A DNA stretch of 64,000 nt from Elysia crispata. Its lineage: Eukaryota; Mollusca; Gastropoda; Plakobranchidae. This document shows positions 1 to 14,904 of this stretch, in pieces (position 1 is the stretch's first letter; every line of letters starts with the position of its first letter). The translations under genes and the position numbers were made by a program. The stretch is from contig JAWDGP010003778.1 in assembly GCA_033675545.1 (NCBI GenBank), positions 260,001-324,000 on the forward strand, read 5' to 3'. The notes below the pieces were generated by a model. The model was not told where the DNA came from and searched no databases. It worked only from the letters and a program-made list of their open reading frames with translations.

Positions 1-355
1 GTTTGCCTTTTAAGATCTATTATTTTTGTTTTCTTTTTACCTTTCAGTCAATCTCTCTTTGTTATTTTTTCTGCCTGTTAGTCTGTCTCTGTCTGTTCCT
101 TTCTCTGTGTCAGTCTGTCTCTTTTTGTTCCATTTTTTATTTGCTTGTTTGTCTGTCTCTATCTGTTCGTTTTTCATGCCCCGCTGTCTGCCTGTGTCAG
201 TCTACTAGTCTCAGTCTTTGTCTCTGTTGCCAGTCCATTTTTCATTCTCATTTACTAGTCTCAGTCTTTGTCTCTGTTGCCAGTCCATTTTTCATTCTCA
301 TTTACTAGTCTCAGTCTTTGTCTCTGTTGCCAGTCCATTTTTCATTCTCATTTAC
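1..355. repeat. CT-rich low complexity ending in a 50-bp tandem repeat
   Basis: Pyrimidine-rich sequence with many TCTGTCT words leads into a 50-bp unit (starting TTTACTAGTCTCAGTC) present three times between about 203 and 354. No coding signal: the open frames are Leu/Ser/Cys-rich translations of CT-rich DNA. Confidence 0.85.
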
Positions 356-574
356 GTATCGCTCGAAGCGATTAGCTTTATGCCTGAACATCTCTAATTT
401 CTCCCAGTTTCTCTCCTTTACCAGTGGGTAATTCCATCGGTACGAGTGAGAGCAATTTATACGATTTGAAGGTGATTATCCCCGTTGAGTATTCCGTGGC
501 ATTGTGTTGGAGACAGATTGTAAAGCGGCTTGAATCTGCAGCACGGAAATATTCTTCCTGGCGGCCACGAGAGA

Positions 575-690
575 GAGGGAGGAGGGGAGATGAGAGAGGG
601 AGGAGGGAGAGAAAGACAGAGAGACAGAGAGGGGGAGAGAGACGGGGAGGAGAGAGAGAGAGGGGGGGGGGAAGAGAGAGAGGAGGGGGA
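575..690. repeat. GA-rich polypurine tract
   Basis: Imperfect GAGA/GGGA purine run of roughly 115 bp. Both strands give low-complexity open frames (Arg/Glu or Ser/Leu) that I do not consider genes. Confidence 0.8.
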
Positions 691-868
691 AAAGAGAGAT
701 CGGAATTTTAAAGATATTTGAGACAGACAGAAAAAAAAAAGGAAGAAAGCATAGAGCAAAAAAAGATGTGGAGACACATTGGAGTTAACAAATAATTAGA
801 GGAAATCTGATAAGATAAAAGCAATATCTTGCTGTAGGCTATTTATCTCTCTATGTCCCCATGTCTCG

Positions 869-3989
<3,121 letters not shown>

Positions 3990-4291
3990 GCTTGTCTATT
4001 TATCCAAATATGTCTCTATGTTCGAAATATTATAAACCATCCCAAATTTCAATGAGAGATAAAATTTGAAAACTTTGTTCCTTAGTTTGCCACGCATGCG
4101 CCATATTGTTAGCGTTGCCATAGTAACCAATTTGTGGAATTTTTTGCGTATGATTTCACCGCAGTTTGAATTGATTTCTAAACAATATGTAAGCCCAAAA
4201 TTGTTTTTAACCAAAAAAAAAATCTATTAAAGTTATTTCTTTACAGCGTGCAGCCTCAAAATATTTAAATGTTTAATGATTGAGTTAAACT

Positions 4292-4311
4292 CTCCCCCCC
4301 CCCCCCCCCCC
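4292..4311. repeat. Poly-C run
   Basis: A run of about 18 C interrupted only at its end. A second C-run of about 14 lies at 4759-4773. Such runs often vary in length and are prone to sequencing error. Confidence 0.9.
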
Positions 4312-4426
4312 ACCTTTTTCCCATAACTAATACCTTTGGCAACCCCCTCACAATCATAGGCCGAAGTATTGACGCCATAACCCAACAGTTAGTTGTGGGA
4401 TGATCGTTGCACTTTTACACACTCTT

Positions 4427-4490
4427 CTGTTAGCTCTGAGTGTTGCACACCTACGTCACACGCTGTGGGTTTTTATCCGGATCTTTTCTA
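4427..4490 (+). mobile_element. Decayed tRNA-derived SINE head
   Basis: CTGTTAGCTCTGAGTG (A-box-like) is followed about 25 bases later by CTGTGGGTTTTTATCCGG (B-box-like, from GGTTCGAATCC). Same word order as the element at 2360-2425. No intact tRNA fold. Confidence 0.35.
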
Positions 4491-4777
4491 GAATTGCATG
4501 TTTAATGCTATGGGGAAAAAAACGTTTTGAAAACTAATGTCGCGATCCATCAGTAATTTGCCCTGAGTTGCAAATCCCAAGGGTAATGGTATCACAACAG
4601 AACGTGAAGTCTTAATATATTATACTGCCCAAAGATGGGCTAGACACATCTCCATAGGATTCCTTGTGTTGTAAAGCGGAACAACTCTATTTTACAGGCC
4701 TAAAATAATATGCTACATAAAAAAATAGAAAAAAGACTTATTATTGAAGCGAATTCTTACCCCCCCCCCCCCCACTT

Positions 4778-4785
4778 CCCAAATC

Positions 4786-4820
<35 letters not shown>

Positions 4821-4903
4821 CTCTATCTATCTTTCTCTATCGATATATCTCTCTCTATCTCTCTATCTATCCATCTATCTATATATCTATCTATCTCTCT
4901 CTA
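4778..4903. repeat. (ATCT)n microsatellite
   Basis: Imperfect ATCT tetranucleotide repeat grading into TCTC at its right end, preceded by the C-run at 4759-4773. Confidence 0.93.
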
Positions 4904-5476
4904 TCCTGAAACCTGAATGTTTTATTTTACATTGATATATCCATTCACTTTTTGTCAACCCTTGCAATTTTTGTAATAATGAATTATCCTCGTTGACTAT
5001 GTAATGGAAGTTCTGTGAGATATAATTATGTTTCAATCTTTAATGCTCTGCTTATAACAGTTTTAGGTAAACATTAATTACATGATCATACTACATTTCA
5101 GAATATGCAATTTTTATCTTAAAAGCGGCAAAATCAAAAAAAAAATATATTGCTACTCATTTGTCAGCGTTTGAAAATGTCTTTTTAATTTCTAAAAGCT
5201 CAATCTCTGTTTTCTCTTTGATTCACATAAACATTGCTGTGTGTCGCAGATGAAATCTGTGTGATTAAGAATTATGTGTCTTGATAACACATGGCCCAAA
5301 ATATTCATCTTAAACCCATTGACTTCATTTCTAATGTTCAGAATTTTATAAATGGACACGTAAAAAAACTGTTCATCTCAGTTTATCCATCAAATTCATG
5401 TTTAAGGTAATTGAGGTCAAATTTACCTTAAACATGACTTTCCATACTGCGCTTATGAACCAACATATTCTTCAAA

Positions 5477-5804
<328 letters not shown>

Positions 5805-6105
5805 TTATTGGCACAAGTGGTGAGGATCTATTTCTATTATCACTTTTATTCACATCGAAGAAATTATAAATAAATGGTAATAGATTTGCTCTCTGCGCCC
5901 TGTTTCTTAACCTTTCTGGAAGCTTAATCTATAACAGAGTGGAGCTGTGCAGGAGCGGTAACGGAGGGAGAGAGGGAGACAGAGAAAGAAAAAAGTTTTT
6001 TTCAGAGCATCGTCATTCTATAGAGTCAGACAGATCATGAATTTCTCTTTCCAAATTCGACTAAATTGGATAAGTGGCCATTCCGAAAGCTAGATAGGAC
6101 AGTGA

Positions 6106-6200
<95 letters not shown>

Positions 6201-7277
6201 CTTGAATGGTTAATAATATTAACGATAAGATAGGCTATAGATAAAAATGGAAGGAATACTTCAAGGGAGAGGAAAAAAGGGAGGGAAACAACAAAAAAAC
6301 AGTAATATTTAAACCAACACTTAAGATCGTAGTCAAAGTTAAAAGTGTAATGTTTTTCGTTTTGTTTTAATTTTTTCTTTTTTTTTTTTTTCGTTTTTGT
6401 TTTTTATTCACTTATTTCCCTTTACAAAGGTTTTGAGACCTCATTTACAGCCCCAGCGAGAGACATTGGAAAAAAGAAAATTTTAGGTAAAATTCTCGTA
6501 CGCGTTAACCGAATACTTAAAGAATACTTTAGACAAGTTTGATTCCCAAACCGGCGTTTCTTAACTTTTAACCGAATTCCACTGGGGCAAAATAGGGATT
6601 TACTTGAAAGCCACGGTTAAAGCTGAACCTTTCTACAGGATGGGCTAGACAAGGACCGGCACTACCTACTATATTACTATATTACCACTGTAGACACAGT
6701 TTCTCCACTTTTAACTTTACATCAGGAGAGGTTGCTACAGTGAATCTCGTGTCGAATGTATAAAGTTTTTTTTTTATAGAATCTGTGGAAAATTGGTGTT
6801 TTTATTCAGGAGAAAACGGATGTCATAATTCATACCCAGAATCTCACCTCTGGCCTGAGAACAGGAACATATGTCTGAAGGAACAAGAGTAACGGTTTTT
6901 TGCGCCATTTGTCGTTTTTTTTTGTCTCCATTACAAGCAAAACAGCAACAAAAAAGAAGAGTTTCTGACTGTTGGTCCAAATCCTTTATTAATTTATTAA
7001 ACACCCCACTCCGCCCTCCCCCGACAGAAAAGAAGAAAAGGGAGAAAATTACACATTTCCCTTTGCGAAAAAAGACCAAGGGCTTGTAACTCAGCTACCA
7101 CAACAAAACTGTGAAAAGACTAGATTGTTACACAGCTGTTGAAAACGTGACGGCGAGCAGATTGCGAAAGCGCTGAACCAATCATTAATGGACCGGTACT
7201 GGATCATTTTCAGAGAAAAATCGAACAGGTTCCGATCTCATCTTGTAGCTGTTCTGGTCTGCGGTTTGATTCTTTCC
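5805..7277. other. Non-coding stretch with a (GA)n tract
   Basis: Contains (AG)n at 6105-6196, poly-T runs near 6380-6400 and otherwise unique AT-rich DNA. No exon with supporting splice sites or family resemblance. Confidence 0.6.
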
Positions 7278-7820
7278 TTGTAAATTATAGATTCGAGGGG
7301 ACCTCAGAGTAAGTCTTCCACGGCAAAAAGTGAAGAAAAAACCCCTTGTAAATTATAGATTCGAGGGGACCTCAGAGTAAGTCTTCCACGGCAAAAAGTG
7401 AAGAAAAAACCCCTTGTAAATTATAGATTCGAGGGGACCTCAGAGTAAGTCTTCCACGGCAAAAAATGAAGAAAAAACCCCTTGTAAATTATAGATTCGA
7501 GGGGACCTCAGAGTAAGTCTTCCACGGCAAAAAGTGAAGAAAAAACCCCTTGTAAATTATAGATTCGAGGGGACCTCAGAGTAAGTCTTCCACGGCGTGA
7601 GAAGAAAAACCCCTTGTAAATTATAGATTCGAGGGGACCTCAGAGTAAGTCTTCCACGGCAAAAAGTGAAGAAAAAACCCCTTGTAAATTATAGATTCGA
7701 GGGGACCTCAGAGTAAGTCTTCCACGGCAAAAAGTGAAGAAAAAACCCCTTGTAAATTATAGATTCGAGGGGACCTCAGAGTAAGTCTTCCACGGCAAAA
7801 AGTGAAGAAAAAACCCCTTG
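7278..7820 (+). repeat. 68-bp minisatellite, 8 copies, each with GTAAGT
   Basis: Units begin TTGTAAATTATAGATTCG. One copy near 7590 is shortened. Each unit contains CTCAGAGTAAGTC, whose GTAAGT matches positions +1 to +6 of the 5' splice-site consensus. An acceptor-like TTGATTCTTTCC...TATAG precedes the first copy. Whether a real exon lies here is unproven. Confidence 0.93.
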
Positions 7821-8154
7821 AGGTATGGAAGGAAGTTGAGAGGAATTGAGAAATGAAGAGTTAGGAAGAATCTTTCAGGGACAGAGGGAATTTTGTTAAA
7901 AGAAAAGTAATGGTGTATTGTTACAGTAGCTCAGTGTAACACGCAAAATGTCGTTTTTCTAAAATGGTATAAAATAAGTGGAGGGGCATGAAGATCTGTG
8001 CGCAGATAGCCCGAAGAGAAAAATGGTTATGATATACAAACAGAAGGTAAGAGAGCTGTAGGAGAACTCGGAGAAAGAGATAGCGAAGCCTTAGGAAACA
8101 GGGTAATACTGGGAATGGAAAGCAAGAGATAAAAGAAGAAAAAAAAAGAAGGCA

Positions 8155-8225
<71 letters not shown>

Positions 8226-8994
8226 TAGATAGACTAAGACAGAAACAGAGACAGGGAGACAGACAGAGAGAGACAAAGAGATAGAGGGAGGGAGAGAGAA
8301 AGAGATAGAAAGATAGGGGAGAAAGAGAGAGCAAGAGAACGAGAAACAGATACAAGCTTATGGCGCTTCCTTTTCCCGTCCTATTGTGTGTTGATGACAA
8401 GAGCCGGATCACACCAAGCTATCTCCATAACAATAACAATGAGGAGATGAAAGTGGGTCAGCATGTTCCTGTTACTGACACGGACGTTTGTCTTCTGCAG
8501 GGAAAGTAATGCACCAGAGCACCAAATCAACTTGGCACTTATTAGGCTGGCCCGAGGGAAATCTATATGGAAATGCTTTTTATTTGTCTTGTTCTACAAG
8601 CAGACAGCAAATAAATTTACTCGACAAAATTGTCCAGCAGCTAAGCTGTCTGGTTGTTTCTGTCATGAAGTCAGCCGGCCCCAAACCTCGATACTACACA
8701 CATTGGGTATGGCGTCACAGTCACGAGGATGGGGGAATTAAAACATTGGATGGGTAAAATCGAACAAAGTTAAGGGGTGATAATGAGAGCAACCAATTAT
8801 CTTCATCTATTAAACACCCTTACAACCCTCACACACATACATATGCAATAACTTTTTTTGCCTTAGTTTATATAATTTACCGCAAAGTGGGTTTTATTTA
8901 ATTTTTGTAATTTTCTACTTTCTTTTGATTATCCTAATAAATCTTGGTATTTGTGGTATCAAAGAGCATATTGTTGGTCCTCACTGTATAGGTT
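7821..8994. other. Non-coding stretch with an (ACAG)n tract
   Basis: Holds an (AGAC)n tetranucleotide tract at about 8158-8225 with a purine-rich flank to about 8345. The rest is unique and shows no supported exon. Confidence 0.6.
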
Positions 8995-10250
8995 ACATCA
9001 AGTATATGGGACAGTAACAGACTGGACACACCAAGTATGTGAGTAACCGACTGGACACACCAAGTATGTGGGATAGTAAAAGACTGGACACACCAAGTAT
9101 GTGGGATAGTAAAAGACTGGACACATCAAGTATGTGGGACAGTAACAGACTGGACACATCAAATATATGGGACAGTAACAGACTGGACACACCAAGTATG
9201 TGAGTAACCGACTGGACACACCAAGTATGTGGGATAGTAAAAGACTGGACACACCAAGTATGTGGGATAGTAAAAGACTGGACACATCAAGTATGTGGGA
9301 CAGTAACAGACTGGACACATCAAATATATGGGACAGTAACCGACTGGACACACAAAGTATGTGGGACAGTAATAGACTGGTCACACCAAGTATGAGGGAC
9401 AGTAAAAGACTGGACACATCAAGTATGTGGGACAGTAACAGACTGGACACACCAAGTATAACTATAGGAAAGTAAAAGACCAGACACACCAAGTATAATT
9501 ATAGGACAGTAAAAGACTGGACACACCAAGTATAATTATAGGACAGTAAAAGACTGGACACACCAAGTATAATTATAGGACAGTAAAAGACTGGACACAC
9601 CAAGTATAATTATAGGACAGTAAAAGACTGGACACACCAAGTATAATTATAGGACAGTAAAAGACTGGACACACCAAGTATAATTATAGGACAGTAACAG
9701 ACTGGACACACCAAGTATAACTATAGGAAAGTAAAAGACCGGACACACCAAGTATAATTATAGGACAGTAAAAGACTGGACACACCAAGTATAACTATAG
9801 GAAAGTAAAAGACCGGACACACCAAGTATAATTATAGGACAGTAAAAGACTGGACACACCAAGTATAATTATAGGACAGCAAAAGACTGGACACATCAAG
9901 TATAATTATAGGACAGTAAAAGACTGGACACATCAAGTATAATTATAGGACAGTAACAGACTGGACACATCAAGTATAATTATAGGACAGTAAAAGACTG
10001 GACACATCAAGTATAATTATAGGACAGTAAAAGACTGGACACACCAAGTATAATTATAGGACAGTAAAAGACTGGACACACCAAGTATAATTATAGGACA
10101 GTAAAAGACTGGACACACCAAGTATAATTATAGGACAGTAAAAGACTGGACACACCAAGTATAATTAAAAGACGGGAACAGACTGGACACACCAAGTACG
10201 TGGGATAGGAACAGGCAGGACACACCAAGTATGTGAGACAATAACAGACT
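8995..10250. repeat. 33/37-bp minisatellite with two unit classes
   Basis: All units share ACTGGACACACCAAGTAT. To about 9460 the unit is 33 bp (spacer TGTGGGAYAGTAAMAG). After that it is 37 bp (spacer AATTATAGGACAGTAAAAG). A 29-bp variant containing GTGAGTAACCG recurs 161 bp apart (9032 and 9193), showing a higher-order repeat of about five units. The 33-bp part gives artefactual open frames on both strands. Confidence 0.95.
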
Positions 10251-11115
10251 GGACAGGTCAACCATGTTTAACACTTAGGATCTGAACGGGCGAAGTATTT
10301 TAAGAGTATCTGACAAGGGTCAAATTACCATCCCTAATTTCTTGTCTAAGATAATATCATAATATGCAAGTTTACAATCTACAAGAATAAGTTTATATTT
10401 CCCTGTGAAAGTAATCAATGTAGAGGCGAAAAGAGAAAACATTATATTTAATCTAGACCCAACGTAATAAATTTACATTTGATTAATTTTAGAATGCAAT
10501 GTCTAATAAATTATTTTCCACAGAGATAAAGTTAACATACTTATAAGAGATAAATCCTCATTGCCTCCCCATCTTCGTTTTTGAATAAGGTTTATCATTC
10601 TATACATACGACAAATGCATATCGAAAAGTACATTCCTGGAACCGTGTGATTTACCATTTCCATCCTCTGAGCATCTTTGCTTATCCCGTGTTCTTCTTG
10701 AAGCACTGATTGAGTCGCCTTGAGCCAATCATAGACAAGCTTGTATGATGTGAGATGGAAGTAGTGGCTTGGGCTGTTGACGTGATGCTTAGTGTTACAG
10801 TCCGCCGTTAATCTTTAATGCTGTTACCTCCCTGAGCGATGGCTGCCAGTTCGCGAGCAACCCGAGCCAGGGAAGATAATTTGAAGTATGGGTTCCGACA
10901 CTATGGTTTGGAGCTAAGGAATGGTGAATTATTCAGAGCAACCAATGAAAGCAGAAGGCGTGGTGCCGGGGAAGGTATCGAAGAAGGGGATGGTGCAGTT
11001 ATAGAGAGCAGAGGTGTGAAAAAACGTCACCATAAGGTGGAGACAGATTGAATAATGAGACAGCTAGAGTGGACACTTTGTAGTTGAAGAGGATGCAAGC
11101 TCTAATTTAGATGTG
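10251..11115. other. Non-coding stretch
   Basis: Unique DNA. A 70-codon frame from 10839 (+) opens with Met-Ala-Ala-Ser but has no splice support, no family resemblance and no downstream continuation, so it is not called as a gene. Confidence 0.5.
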
Positions 11116-11117
11116 CG

Positions 11118-11119
11118 CA

Positions 11120-11179
<60 letters not shown>

Positions 11180-11300
11180 GCGTGATAGAAAGAGAGAGAA
11201 AGAGATAGTGAGAGAGATAGAGACAGAGAATGAGAGGAAGAGAAAGGGAGAGATAGAGAGAGAGGGAGAGAGAGAGATAGTGAGAGAGATAAAGAGTGAA
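11118..11300. repeat. GA-rich microsatellite tract
   Basis: Pure (GA)n near 11125-11168 grading into imperfect GAGATA/GAGGGA. Confidence 0.9.
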
Positions 11301-11644
11301 GTAGAAAAGGATGAGTTATATATGCAAGAATCCCCCAGGAAATCTTGGTCTGCTACTGTATAATGACCCGAGACAGATCAGGCTCCATCAAACAGTTACA
11401 TCTTTGTATCAAAGTGAAGACATTTAAATTACAAAAACATGGGGGCGATTTGTCAGGGGAGGGAATTGCGTTGTTTGGCTTTTACCAGGGTGTGTGAGGG
11501 GGAAAAGGGGGGGGGGGTGTATTTTTAATAGGACAATCAATTTGTATGCAAGGATTTTGAAGATGTTGACAAATCTGCAAAAGTCGGAGTAATGATGTTG
11601 AAAAGTGTGTCTGGCTAAAGATGCGTGCCTGTTTGATGTAGCCT

Positions 11645-12012
11645 GTCCACATTCAGTGATGTATCAGCGCTGTGACTGCTGTGACAAATTAGGTCATACA
11701 CAAGATATCATAACAATTATGATTGTGTTCAGTTTCAGCATTAGTGATGCATCAGCGCTGTGACTGCTGTGACAAATAAGGTCATACACAAGATATCATA
11801 ACAAGTTATGATTGTGTTCAGTTTCAGCATCAGTGATGTATCAGCGCTGTGACTGCTGTGACAAATAAGGTCATACACAAGATATCATAACAATTATGAT
11901 TGTGTTCAGTTTCAGCATTAGTGATGCATCAGCGCTGTGACTGCTGTGACAAATAAGGTCATACACAAGATATCATAACAAGTTATGATTGTGTTCAGTT
12001 TCAGCATCAGTG
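11645..12012. repeat. 88/89-bp minisatellite with dimeric order
   Basis: About four copies. ATCAGCGCTGTG occurs at about 11663, 11751, 11840 and 11928. Copies alternate between CAATTATG with TTAGTGATGC and CAAGTTATG with CAGTGATG, so the amplified block was a dimer of about 177 bp. Confidence 0.93.
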
Positions 12013-12274
12013 AGAGAGAGGTGCTACCTGCTTCGCTCTGCCTCTCCAGGTAACCAAGGATGGGAGAGCGCACTCATCTCTTTGTTTATTTATTTTAAGT
12101 CGTAATTATTTTAACAACGCACTCTACTGTCCGCTTTGAAAATGATGACTCTCTACAGATAGGTCGTTACAGATGTAACGTCACATTCCTTCAACGTTCC
12201 GATGAATCGTGGGAAATGTTTATAATGTGTTTGTGTTTTCCTATCTCATTCCCAGTTAAAGTCCACATGATGTC

Positions 12275-12458
12275 ATGAACGATACCACTGAAGTCCCGCC
12301 AAACAAGTCTTTTCTGACGTCATCCTACCCACCATGCATCAATCCTGTCGGAAGTGACGCAGCCTTGGGGCAGACGAGGAAGAATGATTTGATGGCCGCC
12401 GACTCGGATTTTGGCGCTTTGGTCTATATCGTAGTCGTGCTCTTCTTCTATTCTATAG
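12275..12458 (+). CDS. Single-pass membrane protein (KCNE-like topology), coding exon 1
   Basis: First coding exon of a two-exon gene (second exon 14648-14904; 146 residues in all). A good acceptor (CTATCTCATTCCCAG, ending 12255) precedes it, so the 5' UTR continues upstream. ATG 12275 is chosen because the earlier ATG at 12267 meets a stop two codons on. The N-terminus carries glycosylation sequons (Asn-Asp-Thr at residues 2-4, Asn-Lys-Ser at 10-12) and no signal peptide. Residues from about 48 form the first two thirds of one membrane span (Ala-Leu-Val-Tyr-Ile-Val-Val-Val). The donor G|GTAAAT at 12458 is the first of 19 tandem copies of this exon end. Glycosylated short N-terminus, single span and charged cytoplasmic tail resemble KCNE (MinK-related) potassium-channel subunits, but I see no decisive signature. 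The gene model is fairly secure; the family is a guess. Confidence 0.72.
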
Positions 12459-13430
12459 GTAAATCCGGCGCTTTGGTCTATATCGTAGTCGTGCTCTTCT
12501 TCTATACTATAGGTATATCCGGCGCTTTGGTCTAAATCGTAGTCCTGCTCTTCTTCTACTCTGTCGGTAAATCCGGCGCTTTGTTCTATATCGTAGTCGT
12601 GCTTTTCTTCTACTCTATCGGTAAATCCGGCGCTTTGGTATATATCGTAGTCGTGCTCTTCTTCTATACTATAGGTATATCCGGCGCTTTGGTCTATATC
12701 ATAGTCGTGCTCTTCTTCTACTCTATAGGTAAATCAGGCGCTTTGGTCTATATCATAGTCGTGCTCTTCTTCTACTCTATAGGTAAATCCGGCGCTTTGG
12801 TCTATATCGTAGTCGTGCTTTTCTTCTACTCTATAGGTAAATCCGGCGCTTTGGTCTATATCGTAGTCGTGCTCTTCTTCTATTCTATAGGTAAATCCGG
12901 CGCTTTGGTCTATATCGTAGTCGTGCTCTTCTTCTACTCTATCGGTAAATCCGGCGCTTTGGTCTATATCGTAGTCGTGCTCTTCCTCTACTCTATCGGT
13001 AAATCCGGCGCTTTGGTCTAAATCGTAGTCCTGCTCTTCCTCTACTCTATCGGTAAATCCGGCGCTTTGGTCTAAATCGTAGTCCTGCTCTTCTTCTACT
13101 CTATCGGTAAATCCGGCGCTTTGGTCTATATCGTAGTCGTGCTCTTCTTCTACTCTATCGGTAAATCCGGCGCTTTGGTCTATATCGTAGTCCTGCTCTT
13201 CTTCTACTCTATCTGTAAATCCGGCGCTTTGGTCTATATCATAGTCGTGCTCTTCTTCTACTCTATTGGTAAATCCGGCGCTTTGGTCTATATCGTAGTC
13301 GTGCTCTTCTTCTACTCTATCGGTAAATCCGGCGCTTTGGTCTATATCATAGTCGTGCTCTTCTTCTACTCTATCGGTAAATCCGGCGCTTTGGTCTATA
13401 TCGTAGTCGTGCTCTTCTTCTATTTTATAG
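12412..13430 (+). repeat. 54-bp minisatellite duplicating an exon end and its 5' splice site, 19 copies
   Basis: Each unit is the last 46 bp of the exon ending at 12458 (from GGCGCTTTGGTC, coding the membrane span) plus 8 bp of intron (GTAAATCC or GTATATCC). The last copy ends ATTTTATAG|GTAATTG and runs into unique intron. The unit is 18 codons, so the frame stays open across units except where GTCTAA creates a stop (12533, 13019, 13073). Units differ by few substitutions. Confidence 0.95.
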
Positions 13431-14647
13431 GTAATTGTTCAGAATCAGTCATTTTATACTCACGTTACGCTCATTAAATACTAGATATAGATTGTTGTTT
13501 TTTCGCAGGTTTTTTTAGAAAATAAGTAATTTATCCTTTGAAAACTTTGAAATACACATTAATAGAGTGCTAGGGGCCATAATTATGGTACAGAGACGGT
13601 GTTCACATTAATTTTTTTTTTTTTTTGTAGAATGTTCCATTTCTTTCACGTCACCCCATATCCTCATAGAAACCACTGCCAGCCTTAACACGAACTTTTC
13701 AAACATTTGACACTCAGAACAAAATTATCACTCGAAGTGAGACCTTTGCATTATAAACGCTGAGCGTTCTTGCGGTGCTTATGCCGTGGATTTTTTTAGC
13801 ATAACCGTCTTTGAAAAGACGTCTCTCCTGTTTCGGTAATCCAGTCTTTATAATCAACAAACACTAAAACGGTTGCAAGGATACGTGGACGGGGTGCGCC
13901 CATCCCTAGTGTTCGGTGGTGACAGCCTCATTCTGTGGGTGGCTGGAACTACAAACTACAGACGCTGCCAGGCGCCTGTCTCCTAATTGCTATGTCAATA
14001 CAGGTAGCCCAGGCTTCCGAGATACTTAATCACCGGTGCGAAATCGTTGGGCTTTCCCTGGGTATCAGCTTCTGTTTTTTTTTAACCTGTATCAATCTCT
14101 CAGAGTGTAAGCTACATGGCTTGCTTTTTTTTATTTACTCAGCCTTCTCTGTTGGTTTTTTTTTATTTGCCTGCTTTAGTATTTCTGTGTGTGTCTGTGT
14201 CAGTAGTTAAAATGTTACCGTTTTGCTTACATCAACTCTGCCTCTAAATCTTGTCTTTTTTATGTCTTTAAAATGCATACTTTTTTTTTTTATCACTTTT
14301 CAACCCAAACCTCTTCATTTCTGTTGATGTATTTATTTCTGTTTCGATTTAAATCGATATATTTGTCTATGTTTACAACTCATTGATCGCTCCTTAATCT
14401 GTCTATCTGAAATCTACCTTTACATCTATGTACCTATCCATTTATCAATCGTTCTTTCTTTCTCTTCATCAATCAATCTATATCTCTAACTATCCATCTC
14501 CTATATGCCTGTTTCTCTGACTGATTATCCCCAGCTATGTCTGTACGAGGCCAAGTTAAGCCCCCCTTCTAAAAGTTAATGACATTGGCAGTCATTCCAG
14601 TAAAATTATTTCTCTCCTATATTTTGTTTTCTTCCCTCCGTCCCCAG
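13431..14647 (+). other. Rest of the intron of the membrane-protein gene
   Basis: Unique AT-rich intron sequence with pyrimidine-rich DNA from about 14080 on. It ends in TTCTTCCCTCCGTCCCCAG, a strong polypyrimidine tract and acceptor at 14647. No other exon recognised. Confidence 0.65.
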
Positions 14648-14904
14648 GCGTGATGATCATGATCGTGCGCTACCTGAAGACCGAGAAGAAAGAGCTCGAG
14701 GAGGAGGCAACTCTGGAGAACTTCTTCAAATACATGCCGGACAAGAAGCAGGAGCAGGAGCACCGAGTAAACCGTGTCGCCATCCACGCCTTCCACACGC
14801 TAACCTCTATCTCCTACGATGACGATGAGCTGGATGACCTTGACCTGGGCTCAGACGGCGAAGACGCGCCCGCCTCGGAGCCACTGATCGTGACGAATTT
14901 GTGA
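14648..14904 (+). CDS. Single-pass membrane protein (KCNE-like topology), coding exon 2
   Basis: The acceptor leaves GC, which completes the Gly codon begun by G at 12458 (phase 1). The exon finishes the membrane span (Val-Met-Ile-Met-Ile-Val) and continues with a basic stop-transfer stretch (Arg-Tyr-Leu-Lys-Thr-Glu-Lys-Lys). An acidic helix-like stretch follows (Glu-Leu-Glu-Glu-Glu), then Phe-Phe-Lys-Tyr-Met-Pro and a very acidic tail (Asp-Asp-Asp-Glu-Leu-Asp-Asp). The stop is TGA 14902-14904. GC content and codon use are clearly higher than in the flanking DNA, as expected of real coding sequence. It supplies residues 62-146 and is probably the cytoplasmic domain. Confidence 0.8.

Noticed and set aside
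8995..10250. CRISPR-like array of regularly spaced repeats
   Set aside because: The spacers are themselves repeated, the genome is eukaryotic and no cas-like genes are present. It is a minisatellite.
10839..11051. 70-codon frame starting Met-Ala-Ala-Ser
   Set aside because: Basic/acidic low-complexity translation with no splice support, no neighbours and no family.
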